In this document: piece after piece, positions 29,176 to 39,300 of the stretch
Numbering within the stretch: position 1 is the first letter of the stretch
How the letters are laid out: each line of letters opens with the position of its first letter
DNA from: Maribellus luteus
GTDB taxonomy: Bacteria > Bacteroidota > Bacteroidia > Bacteroidales > Prolixibacteraceae
Assembly (NCBI RefSeq): GCF_003576475.1
Contig: NZ_QWGR01000008.1
Location: 1-64,000, forward strand
DNA: 64,000 nucleotides
Direction: 5' to 3'
Notes under the pieces: model-generated
Told to the model about the DNA's origin: nothing
The model's database searches: none
What the model saw: the letters and a program-made list of their open reading frames with translations, nothing else
Position numbers and translations under genes: made by a program

Positions 29176-30152
29176 ACTTCGGAAAGACGGGCAGCCTCCA
29201 CTTTGGAGCTCCAGTTTTGAGCAACTTCTTTTCTGGCAGCCTCTCCCAAATGACTTAGCTTTCCGTCCATTAGTTGCACCAGGATGGCTTGCAGCTGGTC
29301 GCGGTTACCTGACTCAAACAGATAGCCGGTTTTGCCGTCAACAATTAAATCGGAGTGAATGCCCACATCCTTTGTTGCCACAACGTTGCAGCTGCACGAC
29401 ATTGCTTCGGCACATACCAGCGAAAACCCTTCGGTATAAGAAGGTACAACAACCGTGTGAGCCGCCTGGTAAAAGTCAACAATACCCGTTGTTTCATTTA
29501 AGAAATAGATTTGATTTGCGGCATTGTTATCGCTCACAATCTTCCTTAACTCTTTTAGAAACGGAGGTTTATCCACCTTCCCAATAATCACCAGCGCCCA
29601 CTCCGGAAACTCACCAATAACCGGGGCCAAAGCCTCTGCCAAAAGTTTTTGTCCTTTAGCTTCCCGCACCCTTCCGGCACAAAGAATGATATTACGCTGT
29701 TGTATTTCGGGAACAGACTTTTTCTCTCCGGGGATAAAGACATGCTGATCAACCCCGTGCCCGATCACAACCGCTTTGCACGGAATAGTACTCAGCATTC
29801 GTTGCGTGAGCGAAACCACCACATCGGCCTTTTTCAAAAGAAAGCGGGTAATTGCCGACGGCATATTGTCGGCATGCTTGGTAAAAAGAAGCTTAAAATT
29901 TCCGCCCAGCAAACGAAGAAGTAAGGCAAAAAGCATTTCATTGTTCCGATGACAATGCAATACAAAACGCTGCTTTTGAGCCACCAGTTTCAACACGCTG
30001 ACTAACGAAATCTTCCTTCCCTTAACACCATAGCCCAAAATAGATGCATCGAAATCGGTCTGCAAAAAAGGCATAATATTTTCGAGGCTCGTGGTAACTC
30101 CGGTTCTTCGTCCGTGAAAATGCGTATGTATTAATATCGGTGGTACTTCCAT
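29160..30152 (-). CDS. Glycosyltransferase, GT4 family
   Basis: A 330-residue GT-B fold enzyme that moves a sugar from a nucleotide donor to a cell-envelope acceptor. The N-terminal acceptor domain has THFHGRRTGVTTSLENI (glycine-rich loop). The C-terminal donor domain starts near residue 150 with IILCAGRVREAKGQKLL, and has the E-x7-E motif in PSYTEGFSLVCAEAMSC. It stands outside a visible polysaccharide cluster, so the acceptor is unknown. The HTHFHGRRTGVT opening resembles glycosyltransferases found with lipopolysaccharide core genes, but that is only suggestive. Confidence 0.88.
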   Translation of the reverse strand: MEVPPILIHTHFHGRRTGVTTSLENIMPFLQTDFDASILGYGVKGRKISLVSVLKLVAQKQRFVLHCHRNNEMLFALLLRLLGGNFKLLFTKHADNMPSAITRFLLKKADVVVSLTQRMLSTIPCKAVVIGHGVDQHVFIPGEKKSVPEIQQRNIILCAGRVREAKGQKLLAEALAPVIGEFPEWALVIIGKVDKPPFLKELRKIVSDNNAANQIYFLNETTGIVDFYQAAHTVVVPSYTEGFSLVCAEAMSCSCNVVATKDVGIHSDLIVDGKTGYLFESGNRDQLQAILVQLMDGKLSHLGEAARKEVAQNWSSKVEAARLSEVYSSR

Positions 30153-30432
30153 AAAAATGTACGCTGAATTTCGCTAAATTTGCTATGGTTCTTATCCCTT
30201 TGACCTTAGTCGGTCTGATTTGCTAAAAGTAATCAATTTCCGAAGAACCGAAAGAAAGATAAACCCCGGCGGGGAAATAAAATACCTGCAAGCGGAAATG
30301 TATCATGAAAGAAAAAGAGCCAATATGTCCTTGCGGTGTAATTTCCGGACCAAAATTCAGACCGATGGAAACGACGAAGCAAACCAATAAAAAATGATTC
30401 TTAAAAGCTTTAACACTCAAAATAAGTAATGA
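30153..30432. other. Gap between glycosyltransferase and sensor kinase genes
   Basis: This 280-bp divergent gap shows no clear TAnnTTTG promoter. A minus-strand frame of 65 codons at 30223-30420 begins with a signal-peptide-like hydrophobic stretch, but it has no family resemblance. I leave it as unproven. Confidence 0.4.
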
Positions 30433-31488
30433 ATGTCGGAAAGGATACTAAATAAAAGAAACTATATAATCGGACACGTTGTTTTTTGGATCATAAGCGC
30501 TTCATTCTTTTGCATTATCTTTTACTTCAACAGTAAAAGCTTTAATACATCATTGGTAGCTAAGGCAATTATCACCAACATTGGGTTTGCAGCCAGCGTT
30601 TACATCAACCTTTACGTACTAATTCCACGCTTTCTGAAAAAGAAGAGCTATATCTTTTATTTCTTTTGGCTGATTGTAACGCTATCTGCCAGCAGCCTTT
30701 TGGTGCAGCTGATCATCGTTTATCCGCTGCGAAATGTACTGCACGTTTCTGAAGAATTCGCCAGTTTTAATACCAACACCCACTCAGCCTTCTTTTTTGT
30801 AACCCTCATTTATGTGGGTATTTTCTCCTTTTTTAAAATGGTGAAAGACTGGATTGCCATGCAGGATTTGAATTTCAAGCTTGCAAAAATTGAAAAACAA
30901 AAGCTGGAAGCGGAGTTAACCACCCTCAAAGGTCAGTTAAATCCTCACTTCCTTTTTAACTCATTAAACAACATCTACTCTCTTGCGCTGGTAAAATCAG
31001 ACAAGGTGCCTGAACTGATTCTGAAGCTCTCTGATTTAATGCGCCATATTATTTACGAATCGCGGGAAGACTTTATTTCCCTGCAGAAAGAAATCGAGTT
31101 TGTCGACAATTTTATCGCCCTGCAAAAGATCCGGGTATCCGATCAAACCAGTATCATTTACGAGAAAATAGGTGATGTACCTTCGGCCCGAATTGCCCCT
31201 TTATTATTCGAACCCTTTATCGATAACGCATTTAAACACGGTATCCCGGGCGATATTGACAAGGACTATATCCGGATAAGTTTTGATTTCCAACAGGACT
31301 CTTCCGTCGTTTTTCATATTGAAAACAATTACTCGGAGGTTGAGAAATGGAATACAAAACATTCAGGTATTGGGCTTCAAAATGTGAAACAACGCTTATC
31401 GCTTCTTTATAAAAAGGATGAATTTAAACTGGATATAAAACGGGAATATCCTGTATTTGGAGTAAAACTACATCTTAAGCTAAAATAA
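30433..31488 (+). CDS. Sensor histidine kinase, LytS/YehU-type
   Basis: A 351-residue inner-membrane kinase. Four hydrophobic segments lie at about 11-32, 43-65, 73-97 and 117-137, then a short coiled linker to the His_kinase domain. The phosphorylated His172 is in the LNPHFLFNSLNNIYSL box, which is diagnostic for the LytS group. The ATPase part includes LLFEPFIDNAFKHGI (N-box) and HSGIGLQNVKQRLSLLY (G-box). The partner regulator starts 13 bp downstream, so the pair is one operon. There is no periplasmic sensing domain, so a signal in the membrane is likely. Confidence 0.95.
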   Translation: MSERILNKRNYIIGHVVFWIISASFFCIIFYFNSKSFNTSLVAKAIITNIGFAASVYINLYVLIPRFLKKKSYIFYFFWLIVTLSASSLLVQLIIVYPLRNVLHVSEEFASFNTNTHSAFFFVTLIYVGIFSFFKMVKDWIAMQDLNFKLAKIEKQKLEAELTTLKGQLNPHFLFNSLNNIYSLALVKSDKVPELILKLSDLMRHIIYESREDFISLQKEIEFVDNFIALQKIRVSDQTSIIYEKIGDVPSARIAPLLFEPFIDNAFKHGIPGDIDKDYIRISFDFQQDSSVVFHIENNYSEVEKWNTKHSGIGLQNVKQRLSLLYKKDEFKLDIKREYPVFGVKLHLKLK

Positions 31489-31501
31489 ATTTTAAGCTGA
31501 T

Positions 31502-32218
31502 ATGAATATAAATGCGCTGATTATAGATGACGAACCTTTGGCACAGGACGTAATAAAACAATATGCTCAAAAATTGCCTGATTTAAAGATTGCGGCCACC
31601 TGTAGCGAAGCAATTTGTGCCCACAGGATTTTGCAGGAACAATCCATTGATCTGATATTTTTGGACATTAATATGCCCAAACTGTCAGGTATCTCTTTCT
31701 TAAAAAACCTGAACAATCCACCTTTGGTGATCTTTACTACCGCTTATTCGGAGTATGCACTCGAAGGTTTTGAATTAAATGCGGTTGATTACCTGAAGAA
31801 GCCTTTTTCATTTGAGCGCTTTTGCAAAGCCTTTTACCGGGCCGAAGAACTTCTGCTGTTAAAAAGGAAAGCAGTGACTCAACCAGGTGAATCGGACGCA
31901 AAATTTCTCTTTATAAAATCAAATAAGAAAAACTACAAAATCAATTTCGCTGACATCATGTTTGTCGAAGGCCTGGGCGATTACATTAAAATACACATCA
32001 AAGAGAATCACTACGTCACCAACCTGTCAATGAAACGGATATTGGATCTGTTGCCTGCCGATTTGTTCTACCGTATCCACAAATCCTACATCATCTCGCT
32101 GCATAACATCGAATCAGTGGAAGGAAACATGGTTTCGATCGAAGGAAACAAACTTCCGATAGGCAACAGCTACCGCCAGGATTTTTTTGACTTTATAAAC
32201 CGCTTTTCAGCTGATTAA
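31502..32218 (+). CDS. LytTR-family response regulator
   Basis: A 238-residue partner of the upstream kinase. The receiver domain has the acidic pair Asp9-Asp10, the phosphorylated Asp55 in IFLDINMPKLSG, and the conserved Thr and Lys in FTTAYSEYALEGF and LKKPFSFERF. The C-terminal LytTR DNA-binding domain (about 140-235) contains IMFVEGLGDYIKIH, TNLSMKRILDLLP, and RIHKSYIISLHNIESVEG. Its targets are unknown; no LytTR-type direct repeat could be assigned by eye. It ends 3 bp from the convergent nitroreductase gene. Confidence 0.95.
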   Translation: MNINALIIDDEPLAQDVIKQYAQKLPDLKIAATCSEAICAHRILQEQSIDLIFLDINMPKLSGISFLKNLNNPPLVIFTTAYSEYALEGFELNAVDYLKKPFSFERFCKAFYRAEELLLLKRKAVTQPGESDAKFLFIKSNKKNYKINFADIMFVEGLGDYIKIHIKENHYVTNLSMKRILDLLPADLFYRIHKSYIISLHNIESVEGNMVSIEGNKLPIGNSYRQDFFDFINRFSAD

Positions 32219-32221
32219 CGC

Positions 32222-32962
32222 CTATTTTAAGAAGCCTTGTTGCTTTAATACCTCGAGTATTTTTGCGGAGAAAAACTCATTATCGGCCTTTTTGTAGCGA
32301 ACATCGGTAAATACTTGTGCCAAGGTTTCCTTTGCATTCTCCGCCACAAACTTCCTTGACGACTCCAGCCCTTCCTTAAAGCGATATAAGCCGCTTATAT
32401 CGTCGTTACTGTAGTCTTGGTAAGATTCTTCATGAATGATCCCTTTCAACGGAATACGGTCTGTTAATTCGGGATTCTCGGCAGGATAGCCCAATGCAAT
32501 GGTCGTAACAGGAAAAGTGCGCTTCGGCAAATTCAATAGTTCAATAATTTCACCTGCATTGTATGTGGTGGTCCCCAGGTAACAAATACCCAACCCGGCG
32601 TTCTCAGCTGCTACACAAATATTCTGGGCAAATAAAAGCGCATCAATTAATGCAGTGGTAAACGACAAAAGATTATCATAACCGGGTTCAGCATTACTTG
32701 CTGTGCACCATTTTGAAAAACGGTTAAAATCTGCAACTATAGTTAGCAGTACAGGGGCATTTTTGGCAACGGGTTGATTAAAATGCAAGGGAGCCAATTG
32801 AGCTTTCATTTCCTCCTTCCGTGTAATAACCACACTATAAAGCTGCATATTACCAGTTGTTGAAGCTCTTGTGCCTGAGTAAATAATAGACTCCAGTAAC
32901 TTCTGATCCACTTCCTGATCCTTAAATTTCCGAATGGTGACGTGCTTATTTAATAGTTCCAT
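32222..32962 (-). CDS. Nitroreductase-family protein, NfrA-like
   Basis: A 246-residue FMN-binding reductase of the NfsA/NfrA type. The early TIRKFKDQEVDQKLLESIIYSGTRASTTGNMQ segment holds the flavin-phosphate Arg and the Ser/Thr-rich loop, and the C-terminal half has GLGICYLGTTTYN and PVTTIALGYPAENPELTDR, typical of the NADPH-dependent subgroup. It differs from the enzyme at 1454-2086. The reaction is likely reduction of quinones, nitro compounds or FMN. It is convergent with the LytTR regulator and otherwise single. Confidence 0.9.
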   Translation of the reverse strand: MELLNKHVTIRKFKDQEVDQKLLESIIYSGTRASTTGNMQLYSVVITRKEEMKAQLAPLHFNQPVAKNAPVLLTIVADFNRFSKWCTASNAEPGYDNLLSFTTALIDALLFAQNICVAAENAGLGICYLGTTTYNAGEIIELLNLPKRTFPVTTIALGYPAENPELTDRIPLKGIIHEESYQDYSNDDISGLYRFKEGLESSRKFVAENAKETLAQVFTDVRYKKADNEFFSAKILEVLKQQGFLK

Positions 32963-33150
32963 TTTATGCGAGTTTTGTGCAAAAGTACATTTTGTAAGCT
33001 ACTATCCGGCATCTACCAATAAAACATTTATGACTCCAGGAAGTCACCAACAGGCACAAAAGTATTATTCGGACCTAACTTAACTCTCCCTCTTCTCCAT
33101 TCAGTGTATAGCAACTCATATATACACAAGAATTTGAAAAAAGTAAGAGA

Positions 33151-33247
33151 ACAAGAAATAAAAAATAAGGAATTACGAATAATGAGGTATAGAAGATTGA
33201 ATAATCTGAGCCAACATTTTCTGATTTCTTATTCCTTATTCGATGTA
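33151..33247 (-). repeat. Dispersed inverted-repeat element, copy 1
   Basis: About 100 bp starting near ACAAGAAATAAAAAATAAGG and ending CTTATTCGATGTATC. Compared with the copies at 45926-46011 and 52334-52430 it lies in the opposite orientation: its TTTCTTATTCCTTATTC end is the reverse complement of their GAATAAGGAATAAGAAA start. The two ends are themselves partly complementary, so the element can form a long AT-rich hairpin. The rest of the 32963-33309 gap shows nothing but the giant gene's terminator. Confidence 0.75.
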
Positions 33248-33262
33248 TCTTATTAAAAATAA

Positions 33263-33290
33263 AAAAGGGAAGCCATCCGGCTTCCCCTTT
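33263..33290 (-). terminator. Terminator of the giant SprB-repeat gene
   Basis: GGGAAGCC-ATCC-GGCTTCCC is a perfect stem; on the minus strand it is followed by TTTTTTATTTTT. It sits 20 bp past the stop of the 2,244-codon gene. Confidence 0.92.
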
Positions 33291-33309
33291 TTAATCAATC
33301 AATTCGGTA

Positions 33310-36300
33310 TTACCTCTTAATAATCCTTTCTGATTTAACGATTTCGTCGTTAGCAATTAATGTAACAACGTAAACGCCAGTTACCAGATTTCCAGTACGT
33401 ATTTCGTAAGTTGGATTTTCAATATCCAGTACACGTTGACCAGCGATGTTAGAAACAATCACTCTGTCAAGTTTTTGTGCATTGTCAATTCTGATAAAGC
33501 TGCTGAATGGGTTCGGATATACTTTGAACTCAACAGTTTCAATATCTGTGATATCAGTTACGAAATCACCAGTTGTGAATTCCCAAGCATAAGACATTTT
33601 ACCATCCCATGGCAGACCATCACCCATTACTACGCCACTATCAACTGCAACTACATAAGTTGTGAATCTATCCAGACCACCTAGTTGTGAGTCATATACA
33701 TAATCAACAGTAACAGTATTACCACTAACCATTTCAGGTGTTATCGTAATAGTCAAAGTTGCATTGGCTGAATCCTTCTTAGTAACAGTCAGAACACCTG
33801 CTTCGTTGAAAGTAACATCATCTTTAAATGTGATTACAAATGTCGGATGGTTGTCAGTGATAGTACCCATTGGACTAACTGTATCCAACTCAGGTTGGTA
33901 ACGCATCATTTCTTTAACATGTAACATCAACATTACATCACATCCGGTTTCTGTATCAATGTATGGGATTTCATAATCACCTCCATAAACTACAGTATCC
34001 ATTTCAACACCCGCATCAGTATAAGTATAAGTTGTTGAATCATCAACATAAATACTGATAGTATCGTAAGCCATCGGCTCAATTGCACGTTCAACAGTTA
34101 CAGAACCGCTATAACCGCAATACATTCTGGCTTCTACGTTCAGGTCGTACATTCCCGGATCAACAGTGAATGCTGCGCTACCACCTACTTCAGCAACATT
34201 GGCTTGTTCATCACCAAGTGTTACCACAAACGGAGCTACACCACTATTTACGGTTACAGTTACGATCGACTGACAAGCTTCAGTAGCAGCTACTTCATAA
34301 GAAACAGCAGTAGAAGAGAATACTGAATCGAAAGTCATTGTATCAGGTTCAGACATACAACCTAAAGTATCTACTACCATGAATACCCAATGTTTGTCAT
34401 CCACATTCTCAGTATCGTAAGTAAACATCTGGTTCAAAGGAATGCTTGAAGTGAACCATACAGGATGTTTGGTCCATGCAGGATTAACCTGATCTTCAAT
34501 TTCTTTGTACCAAACCTGGAATGAACGTCCTTCAGTACCTGTAGCAGTTACCAGTGCAGATGCTTTTGGATCGTCTTTACAAGTAGTGTTTTTAACCGTC
34601 ATTTCAACTTCAACAGGCGCTACAACAAAGGTATCAGCTGAAGTTTCACATCCGTTTGCATCCCTTGCATAAATAGTATAGTAAAGATCACCGTAGCCAT
34701 TGAATGTTCTGGTGTATCCCCAAATATCATCAGACAAGCTGTCTACTCTTTGAGTAAGAGCTTCGTCAGTGAAAGCTTCCCATTTGTATTCATACAATGG
34801 TTTGTTATCAGGACCTGTACCAAATGGTGTACCACCGCTTACTACTTCCAGTTCAAACAAGCCACCTTGATCATTCGGACAAATAAATGAGTTTTGTTTG
34901 TCTTTTAATTCTACAACAAACGGTTCTGGCTGTAGTACATATTGATGATAAACTACAGATTCACAACCTTCAGCATCTGTGATGACGATTGAGTATTTAT
35001 CAGCAGCAGTCATCGTTGCTGTATTTGTTTTATTGGTTGATGCCAATAAACCTTCTAAATTGATGCCTGAGCTAGCAGTTCTAGTATATGTTTTGTCTAC
35101 TACTGTTTCACCATCGTAAGCAACACCATATACACGAATTGTCCAAGGACTACCGTTACCACCTGTAATGCTTCCAATAGTAATGCTACCGTCAGCATAA
35201 GCATAACACTCAGCTTCTATCTGTCCAAGGCTAGCAGCTACAATTGGATCTGGTTCCAAAACAGTTGTTCTGTGATGCATAATCGGAGTACCATTTTCAT
35301 CGGTAGAGAAACCAACAATACATCCTACAGAGTCCATTACATAACCTACCCAAGTTGCAGCAGTAACTTCAAAAACAGGATCTTTTTGCCATTTCAAACC
35401 ATTGATATAAGTAGCATAATCCAAATGATCTGGGAACAAATGTGATCCAGGACTAGGAACCAAAGTTGAATCCACCGCGTACATGTACCCACCGTCGCTG
35501 TATTGAACACCACCTGTTGCATGGATTTCGATTTTTCCTTTACCGTCGTAGCAAAGTGCATTCTCAAGTCTTTCAACTACAACCAGTTTCAGGGTATCAG
35601 GATTTTCGATCTCACCAGACTCTTTGTAGATCCAGCAACCGTTATAATCCTTAATATGGATAGTATAGTGACCATACACTAAATTGTCAAAAGTGAAAGC
35701 ATCGTCAGTTGTTTCAAACCATGTTACGCTGTTGTATACTTCAGAATAAGTACCAGGTGCTAAAGTTTGCAACGACGCATCATAATCAGCAGGCCCTTCC
35801 AATCCAACCAAGTAGCCTTGGAAGTTGTCGCTTGTAAGACCAGGAGTTCCACCACTGATGTTTGTCAATTCAATCTTACCAGTTGCGGTATTATGACATT
35901 GAACATCTACCCAATTTACATTGTAGGCAATAGGAGCAGGTTCACCAACGGTAACTTCCTCAATAGCAAAACATGCACTATTTGAGTTCTGATAAGGAGC
36001 AAACTGTCCCCAAACTGACTCGTTGCTAGCATAGCCGCTATAAGTAGTCACAGGGTTTGCGTATCCTGTACCAGCGATATCTGTGCTTCTCTCGTAAACT
36101 TTGATTACATAATCACCTGCAGCTAAATTATCAAATACGAATCCGTTTACAGGAATTACATTCACAGTTTGAGTTTCTAATTTGTTAGCACCTTGCCACA
36201 ATTCAACATAATAATGAAATACGTTAGTAAGCTCAGCGATATTCCAACCGCCAGCTATGTTAAATGTGATAGATCCGTCATCAGTTACACCTTCGTGCAA

Positions 36301-39300
36301 TTCACTCTGATCGTTACAGCTAACCATGTTAGAAACAACATTAATCACATCCAATTTTGCAGGCTGTTCAATGTCTACAACAACAGGTCCATAAATACAA
36401 CCTTTGGCGTCGCGAATCCAGATTTTCTTAACATCGGCCCGCACTCTACGGTCGAAAATGTATTGTCCACCTTCGTTCCAACCTTCACCAGCTGTATTAA
36501 CCCATCTTTCTTCAGGGATAGTATTAATATCTTCGAAAACGCTCACATTTTCAGTTACTTCTGAATAAGGAGCAGTTCCTCCAGAAATTTTATAACGTAA
36601 GATACCATCATGTGTTTCAAAACAGCTTGGATAAACCAAAGTAGTTTCCAAACGTAAAGGTTCTGGCTGTGTGAATTTCAACTCGTAAGTTACATTACAG
36701 CCATTTTTATCTTCAATTGTTAATGTATAACAACCAGCAACTAAATCACTAAAGTCACCTGTTGTATTTACCAATGGATTTACACTAGGAGTCGTTACAT
36801 CCGCGTCATCACAGTCGCCTAACCATGTTAACGTATACTCATATTCGCCATAACCACCTGTGGTAGCAGCGAGCAGACCTGTTAACATACCGTCGTTAGA
36901 AGGCATAGATACCTCTCCGTCCCAAATATTACAAGTAAGGTCTTTCTTCGTAACAGCATTCCAATCTATTTCGATCGCATCCGCGCCACCAACAGTAACG
37001 GTATGGAACTGGATAAGAGCAGGATTTTCAATTCCACAGAAATCGCGTACTGCAAAATGGTAGGTACCATCTTGTACTGTTTTTACCAACAAGCTATCGT
37101 TAGCTGGGTCACCATTTTGGAATGCAGCCCAAGTAACTTCTTCCCACCAGTTGTCGTTGGTGAAAATTTCAGCCTGCTGCGTCATCACATATTGGTAACG
37201 TTTCGCACCAAGAACTCCAGGAATCAGGTAACGTCCGTTAAGAGCCTTAAACTCAATAGTACCATCGGTACTTCCGGCACAACCGGCATCTACTACTATA
37301 GGTTCAGTAAGCGCAAGTGGCAGCGGATCAATGATCTGTACTTTTTCAATGTTTGAATAACATCCCCACTCATCTTTTACAACCAACCAGTAAGTACCGG
37401 CGCCAAAAGCTGAGTTATGATTTACCACTTCACCAGTAGAAACAACAGCGGAACCCATTCCGGCAGGATCTACATCAGTAATGTAAAGAACAGGATTTCT
37501 TTGTTGTTGGAATCCTTGAAGCGGACGGGTTACCCAACCTGAATCAGAAGTCCAGATATTAATATCGATGGTCATAGTACCGGTGAAATGTTCCATCGGA
37601 ATTCCATACCATTCGAAGTCATTCAGGTAGTCGAAATCCATGTCAACACCTTCATCGCAATTGAAGAAAGCGGGATTCCAGAAATAGAACGGACCATTCT
37701 CATCTCCAAAATAAGGGCAGCTATTTCCTGGCTCGGCATTAAACAGGTTGATTTTTGCCTCTGCACATGGAGTGTAGATTTTATCCACAAAATCGATCAT
37801 ATTTTCAGAGTCGGGCAGGTCGATCATTACAGTTGTTGTGCATTCATTTGCATCCATAACTGTAACGGTATGAGGTTCATTATCTATTGCAAAGTCAGGA
37901 TAACCAACCCAGCTGATCCAGTCACCATCGTCCATTTTGTACTTATAGCTTCCATCAGAGAAAGGAGTTCCACCCCAGGCATTTACTACCAAGCGACCAT
38001 CGGTATTATCCGGGCACGAGGGAGGCAAGGTTTGGAAGAAATTAACCCAAGCGTTCAACTGAGCAGGTTCTTCCATCGTAAATGGATACTCAAGATTACA
38101 ACCAATTGTATTGTCTACAATCGTTACAATATAGTTTCCGGCCGATAGTGTCCAACCGTTATTTGAAGCTACTGTCTGAATTGTATCATCATTGGTTACG
38201 TCATAAAGAATGTATTCAATATCATGACTGGCATTAGAACCACTAATCACCACTTTTACATCGGCTGATTCATCGTTACACAGAATTTCATCCATATCCA
38301 GATCCACTTCATAAGTAAAGATCTTGATGGCATTGTCGCCATTGGCATTCATGTAAGTAGCCGAACAGCCATTATCATCGTAAATCTTGGCATAATAAAC
38401 ATGCGGAGCCAAACCTGTTGCATCGGCAGTTAAAGCAAGATCAACAACAGGAGTCCCTGAGTAATCAGAAGTAGTAAATAATTGCCAGTGAGCAGAACCA
38501 CCTTCAAAAGTACCACCGTTGGTACCGGCTAAAAATGGAGCTTCATCCAGCGTAATCGTTCCGTTAGGTGTCTCACAGCCAGTATCGGTATGATCCAACA
38601 GGTTGAAAACAATAGCAGCTGGTTCAGTAATATTAACAGTAACTGAGTAATCACAACCCACGCTATCAATAACGGTCACTGTATGAGCTCCCGCTGCCAA
38701 TCCAGTTTTTGTGTAGGTTAATTGACGACCGATGTAAACCTCGTCGATCCAAAGATTGTAACCGTTAACAAAAGGTGTTCCTCCAGTAATAGAAGTAACT
38801 GAAATCTGCCCTGTAGCAACATTATTACAAGTCAGGTTAACCTGAGTTGTTACAATATCAAAAGCATCCAGAGTATCCTGTACTTCTACAGTTTGCCACC
38901 ATGCAAGATCTCTGATGTCCTGACACTCATTCGCATCCTGAACCGCTACATGGTACATTCCAACACCGCGTTCAAATATATTATTCGTTTTTGCATAGCT
39001 GGCAACAACATCCATTCCCTGTGATGCATTGCTGGTGTTGGCAAAATCAGCCTGCACCTGCGCCCAATTAGCATCTGGAACAATAAAATAAGTATATTCC
39101 TTGGTACCACCAGCAGCAAAAACTTCTATATCGCCATTACCTCCAGGGCAATTAGTATAAACAATTTCTTCTGTTGTAAATGATAAAACAGCTGGTGCAT
39201 CTACATCAAACTTTTTATAGTAAGATACACATGCGCCGTCCATTACCCTAACTGAGTTCTCTACCGAAGGAGCGACAACGTCTGCTGACGGACTAACAGT

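Noticed and set aside
30223-30420. 65-codon minus frame with a hydrophobic start
   Set aside because: No family match, no promoter box, and it lies in a gap where chance frames are expected.
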